Positions 24,803-36,009 of a stretch of 64,000 nucleotides of DNA are shown here, one piece after another. The DNA is taken from NCBI GenBank assembly GCA_026874595.1, contig CM049316.1, positions 72,445,176-72,509,175 on the forward strand. The letters are read 5' to 3'. Both the position numbers and the translations under genes were made by a program. The DNA comes from Sipunculus nudus (lineage: Eukaryota > Annelida > Sipuncula > Golfingiida > Sipunculidae). Each line of letters begins with the position of its first letter. Position 1 is the first letter of the stretch. The notes under the pieces were generated by a model. That model searched no databases and was not told the DNA's origin. It saw only the letters and a list, made by a program, of their open reading frames with translations.

Positions 24803-24816
24803 GGGGTCAAAGGTCA
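24803..24816 (+). promoter_or_regulatory. DR1-type nuclear receptor motif
   Basis: GGGGTCAAAGGTCA is two AGGTCA-like half-sites in direct orientation spaced by one base. Another, AGGTCAAAGGTCA, is at 25245-25257. Known DR1 sites bind HNF4 and RXR-type receptors. Function here is only possible, because the motif is part of a repeat. Confidence 0.35.
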
Positions 24817-25472
24817 AGGTCAAAGGACTCACATTTTTAAAAAAAAAAAATTATGGCTGAATTTTAAGCCAAGCTTTTCATCCCAAACTTTCCATTTTGC
24901 ACATTTAGCTGACCTGCCAGTATGGGGAGAGCATAAATGAATTTGGGGTCACATGGTCAAAGATCAAGGTCACAGGGGCCATCTGTTCACAAATTAGTTT
25001 CCAGATGATAACTCCAGTTTAGTTCGACATATTGGTTTGAAACTTAGTTATATATGACTCACCACTAAAGGAAGATCCGTGTGGATTTTAGGGTCCAACG
25101 GTCAAAGGTCATGGTCACAGGACTCGTTTCTTTAAAAAGAATGCATATGCATTTGAAGCCAGGCTTTTCATCCCAAATCTTCAATCTTCAAGATATTGCT
25201 TACCTGCCAATAGGGGAAAATTCTGTTCAATTTTGGGGGTCATGAGGTCAAAGGTCAAGATCACAGTACCCACTTATTTAGAAAGTTTGTGGATGCATTT
25301 TAAGCCAAACTTTTCATCCAAAACCTTCCAGCTGCCAATAGGGGAAGAAACTGATTGATTTGGGGGTCACAAGGTCGAAGGTCATCGTCACAGGGTCCCA
25401 TCTGTCCACATATTTGTTTCTGGATGATAACTCTTGTTTAGTTTGAAATATTGGTTTCAAACTTGACTTATA

Positions 25473-26229
25473 TTGATACGGGGACCCTGGTCTCCACCAT
25501 AATGATACGATGTGGGGCCAGGGATGTCCCCACCAGTATCACATACGCTAGCTGATGCGCGTGGCAGACAATGTTCCAAGACCAGTTTGATGATAGATTC
25601 ACAGGACAGAGTCTGGGATAATCTCTGCGGAAGCCTGCTGGCCTGGCAAGAGATTGTCTGTCTCTCTCTCTGAGAGAGCCCCCCAGTCTCCCTCAAAGCG
25701 CGCACTACAGATAGTTTTGTTACAGAGCTTTCATGTGACATATGAGATGTACACATCAGTATTTCTGCATTTAGTCATAAAAGCTAAACCTGATTGGATA
25801 ACCAAAAGTAGATCACAATTACATCAGAGGTGTAAGTTGACTTTTATAAGTTTTTCCAGAATCAATTGGGTAAAAAGTTCTATGGAAAATCCTAAGTCTG
25901 ACCTGACATACATCCAGTTATAGACTAACCTACAAGTCCTATTTACAGACTCGTATAAACAAAATCTGCCTGCCTCATCATAGAAACCCGGTTTCGAGCT
26001 AATTTGTGAGAGTACATTTAGGCTCTACAAACATACTGAATTACCATTATATACTTGGTCATCCGATGACCATTAATAATTCTTTGGCTCTGTCTGAATA
26101 TCAGAACAGACTGAAACCAAGATTGATCTTCATTTGTTTCTGAAGAAAATTTTAGATTTTAAATATTGAAGTATTGAAATATTCCTTTAAATATATGTTA
26201 AGTCACATATACACCCTTTCCTACTCAAT
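25473..26229. mobile_element. Insertion nested in a family A element, with a hairpin at its left end
   Basis: The host repeat's phrase CTTGACTTATAT/ATGGCCCACC is broken at about 25472 and resumes at about 26230, leaving about 757 bp of unrelated sequence. The left end can fold: TTGATAC, GGGGAC, CCTGG (25473-25490) pair with CCAGGG, GTCCCC, GTATCA (25518-25541). The rest is AT-rich without an open frame of note. The class is unknown and the boundaries are approximate. Confidence 0.5.
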
Positions 26230-26604
26230 AGCAATATATGGCCCAGCACCAAAGTAAGAACTGTTGATTCTGGGGTCATGAGATCAAAGGTTAAGGTCAC
26301 AGGACCCACTACTTTAGAAAGATTGTGGATGCATTTTAAGCCAAACTTTTCATCTCAGTCCTTCCATCATCAACATGTGGTGCACCTGCCAATAGGGGAA
26401 GTTTCCTTTTGATTTTGGGGTCATAAGGTCAAAGGTTAAGGTCACAGGGCCCATCCATTCACAAATTAGTTTATGGATGATAACTCCAGTTTGGGTAGAC
26501 AGGTTTGCTTCAAACTGATCACAGGACCAATATTTTGGAAAACCTCATAAACATATATCCCTATGACAAATGCAGCTGTGCGTCAAGACCCATGGGTCCC
26601 TAGT

Positions 26605-27660
26605 TGTGCAATGTTACAGAAGTTGAAACAACAGTTTTGCAGAAGAAGACTTTTGCAGTCCTCAGTTTAAAATAGGCTTACTAATGACCACAAGACCAAC
26701 TTCAGCTGTCTATGACACTACCATAATCAATAAACCCAATTGATTCTTATACAATTGAAAGAGCCATACCCTAGGATAATACTTGGGAAAAATTTAATGA
26801 TTCAGCCAGACAGTTTCATCATAAAAACATTTTTAAAATGAAACAGGCTGAAATAATGAGGTTTTTGTCTGTAAAAAAACATGGTTGATGTAGGTGGCAC
26901 CACAAAACTGCAATTTCAAATATGAGTCATGTAAACAACATTTGCACACAACTTGGTGATCCTAGCTCCTGTTGTTCATGAGATTATGTCAGTATGTTTA
27001 CTTGGAGAAATCACTAAGTTCAAATTCCTGTAACTCAAAAATTCCAAAATTCATCAAACCCAAACCATTTGAACAAACTTGAGAGAGCTTATTTCTGGGA
27101 TAATTTCTGTGAAATATTGAACCATTTGGCTGAAGGATTTCAGAGAAGAAGATTTTCAAAGGTTTTTTAGCTTTTTCTCCAAAAATTAATGCAATGGGAA
27201 CCACAATATGCTCAATCCCACCACATTTGATATGTGACAGATTTTTGCATAAACATTTGGGGATGCTAGCTCCCTCTGTTTCTGAGAAATTATGGGTTAA
27301 TGTACTGATGACATGACCCTCATACAGAAAAGGTCGATGCAGGTGGCACATGGCAGCCAGTACTCAAATTCATATATGAGTCATGTGACCATCCTAAAAT
27401 TTGTTAAAGATAGCTCCAGCCTTTCTGATATTGTTATTTTAGTATCATTTTTTTGGCCAAATGACTAAGTTCAGCTTCCTGTAACTTGGCCAAAATTCAC
27501 CAAACTGGAACCATTCCAGCAAACTTAAGAGAGATAGATTAAGAGATTATTTCTGTGAAATATTGAACAAATTGGCTGAACAGTTTCAGAGAGACTTACC
27601 TAGATATTTACTTAGATGATAAAATCTAAGTAAATGTAGATAGCAAAAAAATAAGCAAAA
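26605..27660. repeat. Two degenerate tandem units of another dispersed repeat
   Basis: Two diverged units share TATGAGTCATGTRA, CAAACTTGAGAGAG or CAAACTTAAGAGAG, ATTTCTGTGAAATATTGAA, TTGGCTGAA and GTAGGTGGCAC or GCAGGTGGCAC. The second starts about 430 bp after the first. No coding evidence on either strand; the open frame at 27351-26998 (minus) lies wholly within the repeat. Confidence 0.55.
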
Positions 27661-28355
27661 TTGTATAGTTTTTTAGATGACTGATTTTTAGCTCAGCTGA
27701 CTATAAGTCATCTGAGCTATAGTGGTGGTCCATTGTCCGTCCAGCCGTTAACAGGGCACGTTTTGAAACCGTTGGACCTGCGATTCCAAAATTTTGCATA
27801 CCATTAGATGTCCCAAAAATCTCCTACCATACTGAAAATTGGGTCATTAGGACTTCGTTCCTTTGAGATATTGAGGAAAATCTCCGTTTTCCATAAAAAA
27901 AATCAGAAAATATATTTACTCACCTAACATGAGAATTGCTGAAGCTAGAGACATTTTTTTCAGGAATATAACTTTATTTAATCAAGATTCAATTGTTTAC
28001 CCAAAATTAGATCTGAATTTTGCAAATTTTTCAAGCTATTAGCATAAATAAAAAATCAATACCTTAAATGTTGTCCAACTTTGGCAATGGCAGGTTTTTT
28101 TCTCTGTAAGCACTGTTGATTTAATTTTCACAGCATATATACATAAGGATTTAATCTTTTGAAATCTGAAACTTCAGAGGAATTGATTGAAAAGAGTAGC
28201 TTTTATTCAAGTTTTCATACACCATGTCAAGTGTTGTTTACATCTAGCCTACCTAGTAGTACAGCCATCACTTGCATTATGTATTAACCCACCCCAGGCA
28301 GCTTGCCTTGGCTCAGCTTGGCCACTACCAGCAGGCTTCCCCTCTGCCCTGCACT

Positions 28356-28374
28356 CCCCCCCCCCCCCCCCCCC
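28356..28374. repeat. Poly-C run (C19)
   Basis: Uninterrupted run of 19 C. Length is likely polymorphic or prone to assembly error. Confidence 0.9.
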
Positions 28375-28927
28375 AGATGGTGCATAAACTAGATGAATGT
28401 TATTATTTTCTGTATTTGATTCGTTCTTATTCTAGGCTATGCTACATTTTAGATTTTGTATTGTACCACCAGGGTTACAATGATTAAAGTGCACATTTAA
28501 TTGTGTCCACAAAGTAGTGTATTGCTATGAAAGTGTGGATGTTCATCAGATAAGTAATTCCTTACTTCAGAAGCGTAAAACTTCACCAGGTGTGAAATTG
28601 ACTATTAATTCCAGTAATAAATTAAAGCTGAGATAGTAATTAGCACAATGGTATTGTTTGTCCCTCATTCAACCAACAGTGTGTATACTTTATTTGAAAA
28701 GATGTTTTATTTTATCAAATTTACTGAATCTTTTATTTTATCTCGGTGAATAAAATATAAGTATGTACTACAATCTCCAATGTGCAAAACTTTTTAATAG
28801 TGATTCAAGGAATAATCTTGTAGATGCTTTGTTATAGCATTATTTCTTTTAAATTCAGAATAAACATTTGTGATTTAGAAAATTATAAAATATATGTGTA
28901 CGCATAATATGACCAAATATGAGCTAC

Positions 28928-29072
28928 ACTCTGGATATATAATGATTGCAACTTTGCAAAAATTCTAATATTTTAACTCATATTTTCAGTTTTTTTTACT
29001 CTGGATATATAATGATTGCAATTTTTGCAACAATTCTAATATTTTAACTTATATTTTCAGTTTTTTTTATTA
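28928..29072. repeat. 72-bp tandem duplication
   Basis: Two copies of a segment starting ACTCTGGATATATAATGATT and ending with TTTTCAGTTTTTTTTA, differing at a few bases. Confidence 0.85.
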
Positions 29073-29700
29073 AAAATTTATAAAACTTGTAAATAAAAAA
29101 TGATTCAGATTAAAACTTTTAATGGAAAAAGTGTATATGCTAAAAAAATAGGCTTATATATAAAAATTAAATGCATTATTCCCGTGAAAGTGAAATAAAG
29201 CTATTAGTCCATTCTGTCCACTTGCCTGTCCATCTGTAAATTTCATATGCATCACAGTATCTAAAAACTTTTACTGTTTTTCTTCATGACAGTCTTGTCA
29301 GAGTATTAGTTTGCAATCATATATTTAGAACTTTACTATAACCAAGTAGGAGGGCAGCTTTCCTCTTAGCTTCTCATATTCTTATATAAATGAAAAACAT
29401 TACAACAGAATATTTTGCATATTTTGCATTTGCAAATATCTCAAACTTCAGCTCAGCGCCGTGACCCATTGGTCCCTTGTTTGCATAAAATATGGTGATG
29501 CTAGCTCCTGTCATTTTTGAGATAGTATTGGTAAATGTACGGATGACGGACAATGCCACACCATCGCATAAGCTCACAGGTTTGCTTTAAATACTTATTT
29601 AAGAAAATGAATTAATGTTTGTTTATTTTTCTTATGGTATCTTATGGAATTCAGATCAAAATATATTAATCACTGTGTGATTTAAAAAGATGACAAGTAC

Positions 29701-29785
29701 CTCACTTCATCTTCCTGCACCTCCGGCTCCTTCTCTCCCTCTTCCTCGACCTCTTGCTCTCTCGGCTCCTGACTTGTTTCACTCT
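29701..29785 (-). CDS. Acidic exon of the unidentified minus-strand gene
   Basis: An 85-base exon between a 3' splice site (CTGATTACAG) and a 5' splice site read as GAG followed by GTACTT. It takes one base from the previous exon and leaves two for the next, giving 27 complete internal codons. The translation is very glutamate-rich (for example SETSQEPREQEVEEEGEKE, then PEVQEDEV). The phase match on both sides is what selects this donor over the better-looking GTGAGG seven bases upstream, which would run into a stop in the last exon. This segment is likely a disordered acidic tail. There is no domain match that I recognise. Confidence 0.65.
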
Positions 29786-30312
29786 CTGTAATCAGAATGA
29801 ATGCAAGATAATAATTATGTGCCATAAAAGTTATTTTAGTATCCAATAGAATGGTTCAAACCTGATTATGCCTCAACAAAATAAAGTGTGGATCAACAAA
29901 AGTAATTGATTATCAAAAAATAAAGTGTGGATCAACAAAAGTAATTGATTATCAAAAGATCCAAGTTGAAACAAAAGTTAATGCTGAACTAATCACTGAA
30001 GACCTAAAATTCACAGAAACAACAAATTTATCCCCCGCCAATACGTCCGTAAACAACTGTTGTGCGACATGATATCTTGAAAAATTTTGCTCAGATCTAC
30101 TTCTTATTGTAGTAGTTGGTGCATCTTATGGGTCTCCGGAGCTGATTAGGTTCTGGTCACACTTGAACAATTTAAAAAAAAATTTAATGAATTTTTTTAT
30201 ACAAATAATTAACATTTCCTACGAGATATAATTCAAATATATAAAAAGAGTTTAACTGGGTTCTACTCCTAATTAGAATTTAGCAGGTGCATCTTATGGG
30301 TCTCAGGGATGA
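29786..30312. other. Intronic stretch with short duplications
   Basis: No gene seen. It contains a 46-bp tandem duplication at about 29876-29968 (unit with AATAAAGTGTGGATCAAC) and two copies of GTGCATCTTATGGGTCTC about 180 bp apart (near 30119 and 30287). Confidence 0.7.
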
Positions 30313-30965
30313 TTAGGTGTTTTAGCTCCGCTGACTTAAAGTCAACTGAGGTATAGATGTGGTGCTTTGTCTGTCGTCTGACTGTCTGGCAATCCTGGCG
30401 TCCATTAGCGAGCACAAATTGTAGAAACTTCTAAGTGTTCATTCTGTATACATCAATTCTGTTTCCTAATGATAACTCCAGTCAGGATTGACATATGGAT
30501 TTTAGACTTGACTTCTATATGGCCCACTTCTAATGCAAGAACTCCATTGATTTTTGTGTCACGGGGTCAACAGGACCCACATATTTAGAGACTGTATTTA
30601 GTCTGACTGTCTGGCCATCCTGGTGTTCATTAGCAGGGCACAAATTGTAGAAACTTCTAAGTGTTCATTATGTATACATCATTTCTGTTTCCTAATGATA
30701 ACTCCAGTCAGGATTGACATATGGATTTTAGACTTGACTTATATATGGCCCACTTCTAATGCAAGAACTCCATTGATTTTTGTGTCACAAGGTCAAAGGC
30801 CAAGGTCACAGGAGCCATCTGTCCACATATTTATTTCTAGATGATGGTCACATTTGGGTGGACAGGTTGGCTCAAACTGCTCGCATTGCTGACCCATATT
30901 TTGAGAAAGTTTATAAACATATCCTTAAAGACAAATTCAGCTGAGTGTTGAGCACTTCCACTTTG
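30313..30965 (+). repeat. Dispersed repeat family A, short copy
   Basis: It starts TTTTAGCTCCGCTGACTTAA and ends ATTCAGCTGAGTGTTGAGC. Inside, a module of about 245 bp is duplicated (CTGGCAATCCTGGCGTCCATT near 30386 and CTGGCCATCCTGGTGTTCATT near 30610), each with ATATGGCCCACTTCTAATGC. Confidence 0.75.
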
Positions 30966-30984
30966 GATTTTCCCATGAATTCTT

Positions 30985-31600
30985 AATTTATTAGCTCAGC
31001 TGACTGAAAGTATGTCTGCCCGTCAATTGGTCCAAAAATCAAATTGACCGAAGATCATGGATAGGGTTGGCCATCATAATATCCATTGATAAAATACATT
31101 TCTGACTTATCAAGGCAGGTATATTTTATTGTTATCCTCACTTGATTAGGTTTAGTTCCATTGTTAGTTTATTTTTGTGATATTTTTTTTTTATATGTGG
31201 TATCTTGTCATGTTTCAGACTTGATTACAAGGCAAAGAACACATTTCTCACACAAGTCACTTTCCATATAGGCAGGAGATTAGGTTCTCTGATGAAGCCT
31301 GCAGGAAGTATGTGTGTCTGTCGGTGTGTGTACATATTTCCCGTATTCCTGTTGGGTCCACTGTCCATCATCCACTCTCCATTATCCACCATATTTCTTA
31401 TTTAAATTTAATTACAGAAGAAGTATAATTGAAGTTGGATTAAAAAAACCGATATGTGCCAATCGGCCGCGATGGCAGCCATATTTAATCTAGCTAAACG
31501 GTCACAAAACAAAAAAGGGAAAATACACAAATAATTTCTCTTTGTGGGACAAAATTTAAAATTTGAATTCTATCACACACAAAATTAGACCGATCCCAAT
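30985..31600 (+). other. Truncated family A 5' end and unique intronic DNA
   Basis: TTAGCTCAGCTGACTGAAAG at about 30990 starts a copy that is lost after about 100 bases. The remainder to 31600 shows nothing that I can support as a gene. Confidence 0.5.
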
Positions 31601-33432
31601 TTTTTTAGCTCAGCTATAGCGATCACTCTTTGTCCGTCGTCCGTCTATCCGTCCTTCCGTTAACTAGGCACAAATCGTAACCGCTTGATCTAGAATCTTG
31701 TAACTTAATATTCTGAGAGGTCCATGAAAAATCTCCTTGGAAACCAGAAATTAGATCTCTGTTACCCATATCCTTTGAGCTATTGGGCCCCATAGTAACC
31801 CCCAGAATAGTAAAAAATTTCATACAAAAGCTTCAATATCTCATTAACTACATCACTGATGGTCATGATTTGTGGCATACATATTGATCATGGGATGTTC
31901 AATCAGTTCCTACAGACTGGTGGCGCTACCTGTATCTTCGATTTTCACGAATGTGAACATTTGTTAACAAGGCACAAACATAAAGACTGGACCTAGAATC
32001 TTAATTCTTGATACACTGAGAGACCCATGAATGGTCTCCCTGGAAAAAAGAAATTAGGTCTCTGTTACTGATATCCTTCGAGCTATGGGGCCCCAAAGTA
32101 CCCCCAGAATAGTCAAAAATTGAATACAAAAACTTCAATATCTCATTATAACTACATCACTGATGGTCATGATTTTTGGCATACATATTGATCATGAGAT
32201 GTTTCATCAGTTTCTGCAGATTGGTGGCGCCACCTTCCGGTTTTTTTTGCAATTTTTTTCTCTATTTTTGAGACCTTTATAGATATCAACATCTGTTAAC
32301 AGGGCACAAATCATAACAACTGGACCTAGAACCTTCATTCTTGACACACCTGGAGACCCATGAAAGGTCTCCATGGAAACTTGAAATTAGGTCTCTGTTA
32401 CCCATATCCTTTAAGCTGTATGGTTCAAAATACCCCCAGAATAATGAAAAATTTGATACAAAAACTGCAGTATCTCAATAACTGCAACACTGATGGTCAT
32501 GATTTTTGGCACACACATTGATCTCGAGGTGTTCCATCAGTTTCTGCAGACTGGGTGCTCCATCTCTATTTTCTTCAAATTTTTACGAATTTTTTAATTA
32601 TTTTTGAGACCTTTAAAGATGTGGTTATCTGTCAACAGGGTACAAATAGTAACAACTGGACCTAGAATCTTCATTCTTGTCATGCAAGGAGGCCCATGAA
32701 AAGTGTCTGTGGAAACCTGAAATTAGATCTATGTTTCCCATGTCCTTCAAGCTTTAGGACTCCGAAGTATCCCTCAGAATAATGGACAATTTGATACAAA
32801 AGCTGAAGTATCTGAAGTGATTCTGAACAACTAATGCAGAGATCACCATGATTATTTGCATGGATATTGATTATGGGGTGTTTCATCAGATTCTGCAGAC
32901 TGGTGGCACCACCAGTATTTTATTCAATTTTTGGAGTTTTTTTCTCTATTTTTGAGACCTTTAAGGATGCTGTCATTTGTTAATGTGGCACAAATTGTAA
33001 CAACAGGACCCAGAATCTTTATTCTTGTCATGCAAGGAGGCCCATGAAAAGCGTCTATGAAAACCTGAAATTAGGTCTCTGTTACCCATATCCTTCAAGC
33101 TATAGGACTCTGAAATATCCCTTAGAATAAATGCATGGACAATTTGATACAAAAGCTGAAGTATCTGAACAACTATGCAGAGATCATCATGATTCTTTGC
33201 ATGGATATTGACCATTAAGTGTTTTTATTAGTTTCTGCAGACTGGTGGAGCCACCTGTATTTTTTCGCTATTTTTGAGATATATAAATACAGACACAATC
33301 TTGGTCTGTTGGTTAATCTGTTTGATGCTTCAGTTGAATGGATATATACTACCATTCAGATGATAAAATTTCCTTTTGCGAATCTCTTCCCAGTCAGCTG
33401 AGCGTCATGACCCATAGGTCACTTGTTTTAAG
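31601..33432 (+). repeat. Dispersed repeat family A with five tandem units of about 330 bp
   Basis: The 5' end TTTTTTAGCTCAGCTATAGC is near 31603. The 3' end CAGTCAGCTGAGCGTCATGACC with ATAGGTCACTTGTT lies at about 33390-33430. In between, a module recurs five times, its CTGCAGACTGGTGG line lying at about 31911, 32214, 32544, 32896 and 33235. Each module carries GGGCACAAAT...CTAGAATCTT and CATATCCTTYRAGCT lines. Open frames within it on the minus strand are repeat shadows. Confidence 0.85.
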
Positions 33433-33899
33433 GTCAGTTTACTTTTTTACGGAAAACTGAGCATATTGACACATCGTTAGCTATTAACACTGGTGCCGCT
33501 CGTAAGAGAAAATAGTCTACATAGATGGAAATATGAGATAATCATAAACAATGTAAGTACCGATGTAATTGGTCAACAGTTGTAGAGAAATCATTAATGT
33601 TTGAAGTATATTTGTTGGTACAAATTTCCAAACTAGCATTAGGAAAGAAACTGACTGATGCAGGAGTCAAAGATTTTTTTTTATTGTAGTGATCAAGTAT
33701 GACCACAGATTACCGTGTGACACTTGGACAATTAAAAAGTTTGAGCTGGGGGTTTAAAGTGACATGGGTGGTGCCTGAGAAACATATAATTAATTTTTTT
33801 TGCCTAAAGTATAATATTTTGGATTACATATCATAGTCAACAGTTCCTCAGAGGAAGAGAAATAAAATGAGTATGAATTTAGTCAGGTCCTTTTCAAGA

Positions 33900-34440
33900 T
33901 AGCAACTCTATAGAACTTCAAATTTTGTTAGTTGCAAAATTTGACACTTTGTTGTGTTTGCACACATGATGTTATGTCTGTCACCAAATATCTTAGGAAC
34001 TGCTGCAGTCTTCAGCACCAAATTTCACAGGAATATTGATCATGTGACAGCTATTTGATTTTGACCTACAGTTAGGACACTTGTGTTGACCTATAACCTT
34101 CTGCAGACTGTAATGGTCTTTCCTGTTTTTTTTTCATAATGGTGTCAAAGTATTAATCATTTGTTTTTCATCCCAAAGTAAACAATTCTTATAGAAAGGA
34201 GAATAATATAAGTATAAATTCAGACGAATTATTTTCAAGATGGCTTCTTTTTCGATGTTAAAATTTTGCTGATAGCAAAATTTGACTATTTGTTGTGTTT
34301 GCATACATGATGTAATGTCACTCTTCCTAAATATATAATGGACTGGTGCAGCCTTCAGCACTATATTTCACATAAATTTTAATCACAAGAATATTGATCA
34401 CGTGACTGCTATATGATTTTGACCTGCAGTTGCTACCCTT
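33900..34440. repeat. Diverged direct repeat pair, about 330 bp apart
   Basis: Blocks near 33925-34080 and 34255-34437 share GCAAAATTTGAC, TTGTTGTGTTTGCA, CATGATGT, TTCAGCAC, AATATTGATCA and ATTTTGACCT. This is a dispersed repeat with no coding evidence. From 33433 to 33899 nothing is recognised. Confidence 0.65.
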
Positions 34441-35613
34441 ATTTGGTAAAATTAACTATTGTCCATAGAGATTAAATATTTGCTTTCATTTAAAAGAAAT
34501 TCTGAAATACTCTGCTAAAATAATAATCAAGAATTGAATTAGAGGTAAAATTGTTTTTCAGCAATTCTGCAATATTTGTTTTATACATGTAGATATATGG
34601 TTCAAATGAGGTGATGTCAAAATAAAGCCATTTTGAATAAAATAATTATTTTTTGTTTCATTATTTTGTTTTATTTTTTTCAATTCTTCAGAGTCTTTTT
34701 TACAGTCAAAGCCACCAATGGCACTCCAATAGCATATAAACAAGATATTAATAGTCATAGTTGGAAAAATGAGTGGAGTTGTCATTTTCAAAATTTTTAA
34801 AGTATTTCTGTAAGCCATCTGAGCACAGAATTAATTGCTTATGGTGTTGACATGAGCCTTACCTGTGTCAGTCTATTTTAATACAAGGAAAAGACATCTT
34901 TATGGACATTGACGATATCTGAGCACCTAGGGGCCCAAGATCATGGCTAATATAATCACAGCATTAACTGTGACTCACAAATGTTTGGCAAGGGCAATGA
35001 AAAAGTACATAGGGTCTCTTGGTATCATACACGTATCAAACCATTGATGTACATAATTGTTAATTGACACTTAATTCAGGATAACAAATTGTTGATTTTA
35101 TAACAATGTTTCAACAATTTTTTCACCAACATTAATTTTTACCTGTGGTAATTGAAGGATAATTCCACTCAGCATTTAATACATGCATTAGATTTGGCGA
35201 TAGGTAAGATGTTTTAACTCTGCTGCTATTAATTTAGTTCAGCTCAGGGTTATGCGTATCATGCCCACACTGCACAGAAATGACCTCTAGTGGCTATAAC
35301 TTGTTAAGGCCAACTTGTTAAAGGATAAATGGAGACGTACAGCAGGGAAATATTCAGAGTACTGAAATGCACCTTTTAAAAACTCATGCACTGCATGGAA
35401 ACATGCACACAACAGTTTAGGAAAATGCCAAACATAAGTTATCAACAGCTCTGTTTTTCTAAACAAAAATAATCTTTCCATTTTAAAGTTTTTATTTCCG
35501 CAATTCCATCAATATTTTCTGTAATACCACAACTTCCTGGCCCTGCTGAGATCCCTAACTATATAGAGGACTATGAAAAAATCATCTCAATATGTAATGT
35601 GAGATTAACCTAC
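34441..35613. other. Intronic stretch, nothing recognised
   Basis: AT-rich sequence with no supported gene, RNA gene or clear repeat. The open frames on the minus strand at 34818-34558 and 35481-35287 lack splice-site support or recognisable motifs. Confidence 0.5.
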
Positions 35614-35635
35614 CTGTCCTTTGTGGTCTAACTCT
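35614..35635 (-). CDS. 22-nt microexon of the minus-strand gene
   Basis: A strong 3' splice site (TTTTTTTCTTTCCAG) and a good 5' splice site (ACAG followed by GTAGGT) enclose just 22 bases. Entered in phase 0 it encodes RVRPQRT and leaves one base, which completes a Glu codon with the first two bases of the exon at 29785. Both the splice sites and the phase agree with the neighbouring exons. Very short exons are hard for gene predictors and could be missed. Confidence 0.6.
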
Positions 35636-36009
35636 CTGGAAAGAAAAAAATAATTATGAAGGTTAAAAGATTTTTTTTTATCTAAGATACAAGGTAAGAG
35701 CCAGGATGGCCATCCTTAATTGAATCAAGGTTGGAGTAGTCTCAGAAATGCTACACATGGAGATGCATCTTAGCATATTGAAACATATTTAAAACAATAT
35801 AATGTATAAACAGACCTAAATTATTTCACATACTTAAGTATGGAATTTATGTATTTGCAGCCAGGATTGTCAGTTAAGAATGTTCATATCATTGCAGCAT
35901 TACAATAACATGGAATTGGCTCTTACAGTAACAACTTGTACCTTTTGAAAAATGTTCTTCACATTTATACTTAATATTATAAAGAGCACATTAATTACTG
36001 CCATTTAGT
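35636..36009. other. Intronic stretch, nothing recognised
   Basis: No gene or repeat that I can support before the 33-bp minisatellite begins. Confidence 0.5.

Larger units (their letters stand above)
24161..26604 (+). repeat. Dispersed repeat family A, near full length, with nested insertion
   Basis: It begins TTTTAGCTCAGCTGACTGTA followed by TTTGTCCGTCGTC, and ends GCAGCTGTGCGTCAAGACCC with ATGGGTCCCTAGTTG near 26570-26604. Internal modules of about 200-250 bp repeat in tandem, each with a CTTGACTTAYATATGGCCCA line and a GGGGTCAAAGGTCAAGGTCACAG line. The 5' AGCTCAGCTGA and the 3' TCAGCTGAGCG of this family are inverted repeats of each other, suggesting a mobile element end structure. There is no coding capacity. 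The copy is split by an unrelated insert at about 25473-26229. Confidence 0.75.
27684..29490 (+). repeat. Family A 5' end and a matching 3' end enclosing AT-rich DNA
   Basis: The 5' end TTTTTAGCTCAGCTGACTATA is at 27686. A 3' end of the same family (CTTCAGCTCAGCGCCGTGACC, CATTGGTCCCTTGTTTGC) is at about 29445-29488. Between them lies mostly unrelated AT-rich sequence, so either the copy is heavily diverged or two fragments flank other DNA. Contains C19 at 28356-28374 and a direct duplication of about 72 bp at 28928-29072 (unit starting ACTCTGGATATATAATG). Confidence 0.45.

Noticed and set aside
28187-28487. Proline-rich open frames around the poly-C run
   Set aside because: They owe their length to C19 and have no other support.
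29766-29785. GTGAGG donor at the end of the acidic exon
   Set aside because: It matches the donor consensus better, but it would put the last exon in a frame with an early stop; the GTACTT donor keeps the acidic frame to a proper stop.
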